The notes under the pieces are model-generated. The model worked only from the letters and a program-made list of their open reading frames with translations, ran no database searches and was not told the DNA's origin. A stretch of DNA of 7,975 nt, taken from assembly GCA_019348265.1 (NCBI GenBank), contig JAHWJV010000155.1, positions 1 to 7,975 on the forward strand. The letters run 5' to 3'. The translations under genes were made by a program, and so were the position numbers. Below, in pieces: positions 7,012 through 7,975 of this stretch (position 1 is the first letter of the stretch; every line of letters starts with the position of its first letter). The stretch comes from Gemmatimonadota bacterium. Lineage in GTDB: Bacteria; Gemmatimonadota; Gemmatimonadetes; Longimicrobiales; Longimicrobiaceae.

Positions 7012-7137
7012 TTTTTGGACGAGACGGCGAAAGGAACAACGACGACGGGACCGGCCACCAGCCTGGGGATGGCCTGGGTGGGGAGAGCAAGCTTACGCGG
7101 CGGACCTCGAACCGTCAAGGAGGACCTCCGTCTGGAA

Positions 7138-7975
7138 CTAACGCGCGGAGGAGACCTCCTCCAGCTCCGCCCAACGGGCGTACAGCTGGTCCACGCGCTC
7201 GCTCGCGAGACGGTATGCTTCCGTCACCCCGGCTACCTTCTCGGGAGTATCGACGTAGAATGAAGAAACTGAAAGAATTGCCGACAACCGCTCCTTCTCC
7301 TCTTCCGCGGCGAGGATGGCGACCTCGATTCCATCCAGCTCCTGCTTCTCGCGAAATGAGAGCTTCCGGCCCACCGGCGCCGGCGGTTCTGCCTTCCGTG
7401 GAGCCCTCGCGGGCGCGGGGCGGGCCCGCTCCGTCTCCGCCGCGAGTCGCGCCTCGCGGAGCCGGCGGTAGAGGTCGTATCCCCCTTCGTGTCTCCGGAC
7501 CACGCCATCTCCCTCGAATACCAGGAGCCCGGTGGCGAGCTTGTCGAGGAAGTAGCGGTCGTGGGTTACTACGAGAAGGCAGCCGGGGAAATCCGCCAGC
7601 GCCGCCTCGAGGACCTGCAGGGTCACCAGGTCGAGGTCGTTGGTCGGCTCGTCCAGGATGAGGAGGTTGGCGTCCTGCAGTAGTAACCGCGCGAGGAGCA
7701 GCCTGTTCCTTTCCCCTCCGGAGAGGCTCCGCACCTTCTGCTCGTGCACGACGGTCGGGAAGAGGAAGCTCTCCAGGTAGCTCCGCACGTGCACGCGCTG
7801 CCCCGCCGCGATCACCCAATCCTGGTTCGAGATAGACTCCAGGAGGCTCGCTTCGGGATCGAGGTCTTCACGCCGCTGGTCGTAGTAGGCGATGCGTGTA
7901 TTCTCGCCGAGCTCGATCGTGCCGTCATCGGGCGACTCGTCCCCCAGGATCATCCGGAGCAGGGTGGTCTTCCCC
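7138..7975 (-). CDS. uup: ABC-F ATPase, Uup-like, C-terminal part (5' end outside window)
   Basis: 278 residues are visible, entering from the right edge within the Walker A of the second nucleotide-binding domain (GKTTLL) and ending at TAG 7138-7140. The signature LSGGERNR (about 7700-7730), Walker B LLILDEPTNDLD (about 7633-7668) and switch histidine VTHDRYFLD (about 7543-7570) are intact, so this domain should be catalytic. After an Ala/Pro/Arg-rich linker, a C-terminal region beginning KLSFREKQELDGIE, with a helical, coiled-coil-like character (ILAAEEEKERLSAIL, ending YARWAELEEV), matches the extension of Uup. ABC-F proteins have no membrane domain. Uup acts in the cytoplasm on ribosomes or branched nucleic acids and affects translation and transposon excision. 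Other ABC-F members with a similar tail cannot be excluded because the first ATPase domain is not visible. Confidence 0.88.
   Translation of the reverse strand, partial: GKTTLLRMILGDESPDDGTIELGENTRIAYYDQRREDLDPEASLLESISNQDWVIAAGQRVHVRSYLESFLFPTVVHEQKVRSLSGGERNRLLLARLLLQDANLLILDEPTNDLDLVTLQVLEAALADFPGCLLVVTHDRYFLDKLATGLLVFEGDGVVRRHEGGYDLYRRLREARLAAETERARPAPARAPRKAEPPAPVGRKLSFREKQELDGIEVAILAAEEEKERLSAILSVSSFYVDTPEKVAGVTEAYRLASERVDQLYARWAELEEVSSAR

Noticed and set aside
6511..7263. Plus-strand open frame (250 codons) opposite the serine hydrolase
   Set aside because: Gly/Arg/Asp-rich shadow. It crosses a gene end and the intergenic gap without any coding signal.

Overview
The window is GC-rich bacterial DNA, and every gene I can support is on the minus strand. 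The most diagnostic genes are two large exported proteins of the 'putative membrane-bound dehydrogenase' beta-propeller type (TIGR02604-like). One of them ends in a c-type haem module of the TIGR02603 type. This architecture is typical of Planctomycetes, Verrucomicrobia, Acidobacteria and Gemmatimonadetes. Together with the high GC and Ala/Arg/Pro-rich proteins, a Gemmatimonadota or related lineage is my best guess. No single marker proves it.

In minus-strand transcription order (right to left) the layout is as follows. (1) 7138-7975: the 3' part of an ABC-F ATPase gene resembling uup, cut by the window edge. (2) 5776-7011: an exported serine hydrolase of the beta-lactamase/penicillin-binding fold, 126 nt downstream of uup and followed by a strong rho-independent terminator at 5711-5751. 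(3) 5338-5710: a gene-free stretch with a candidate promoter, operator-like inverted repeats and a fragment resembling the 3' end of a tRNA. (4) 2290-5337: a 1015-residue propeller + HEAT + haem protein, with a GTG start preferred on ribosome-binding-site grounds. (5) 2065-2289: a gene-free gap with an imperfect inverted repeat. (6) 1-2064: a paralogous propeller + HEAT protein whose 3' end lies outside the window.

The two propeller proteins share clear sequence motifs in the same order, so they look like a tandem duplication or a functional pair. Both have N-terminal export signals, which suggests periplasmic or envelope oxidation of an unknown substrate, with electrons passed to c-type haem in the larger protein. 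Uup and the serine hydrolase form a separate, more ordinary unit (ribosome-associated ATPase and cell-envelope hydrolase). No CRISPR array, insertion sequence, rRNA gene or intact tRNA gene is visible. The long plus-strand open frames are antisense shadows of the GC-rich minus-strand genes.
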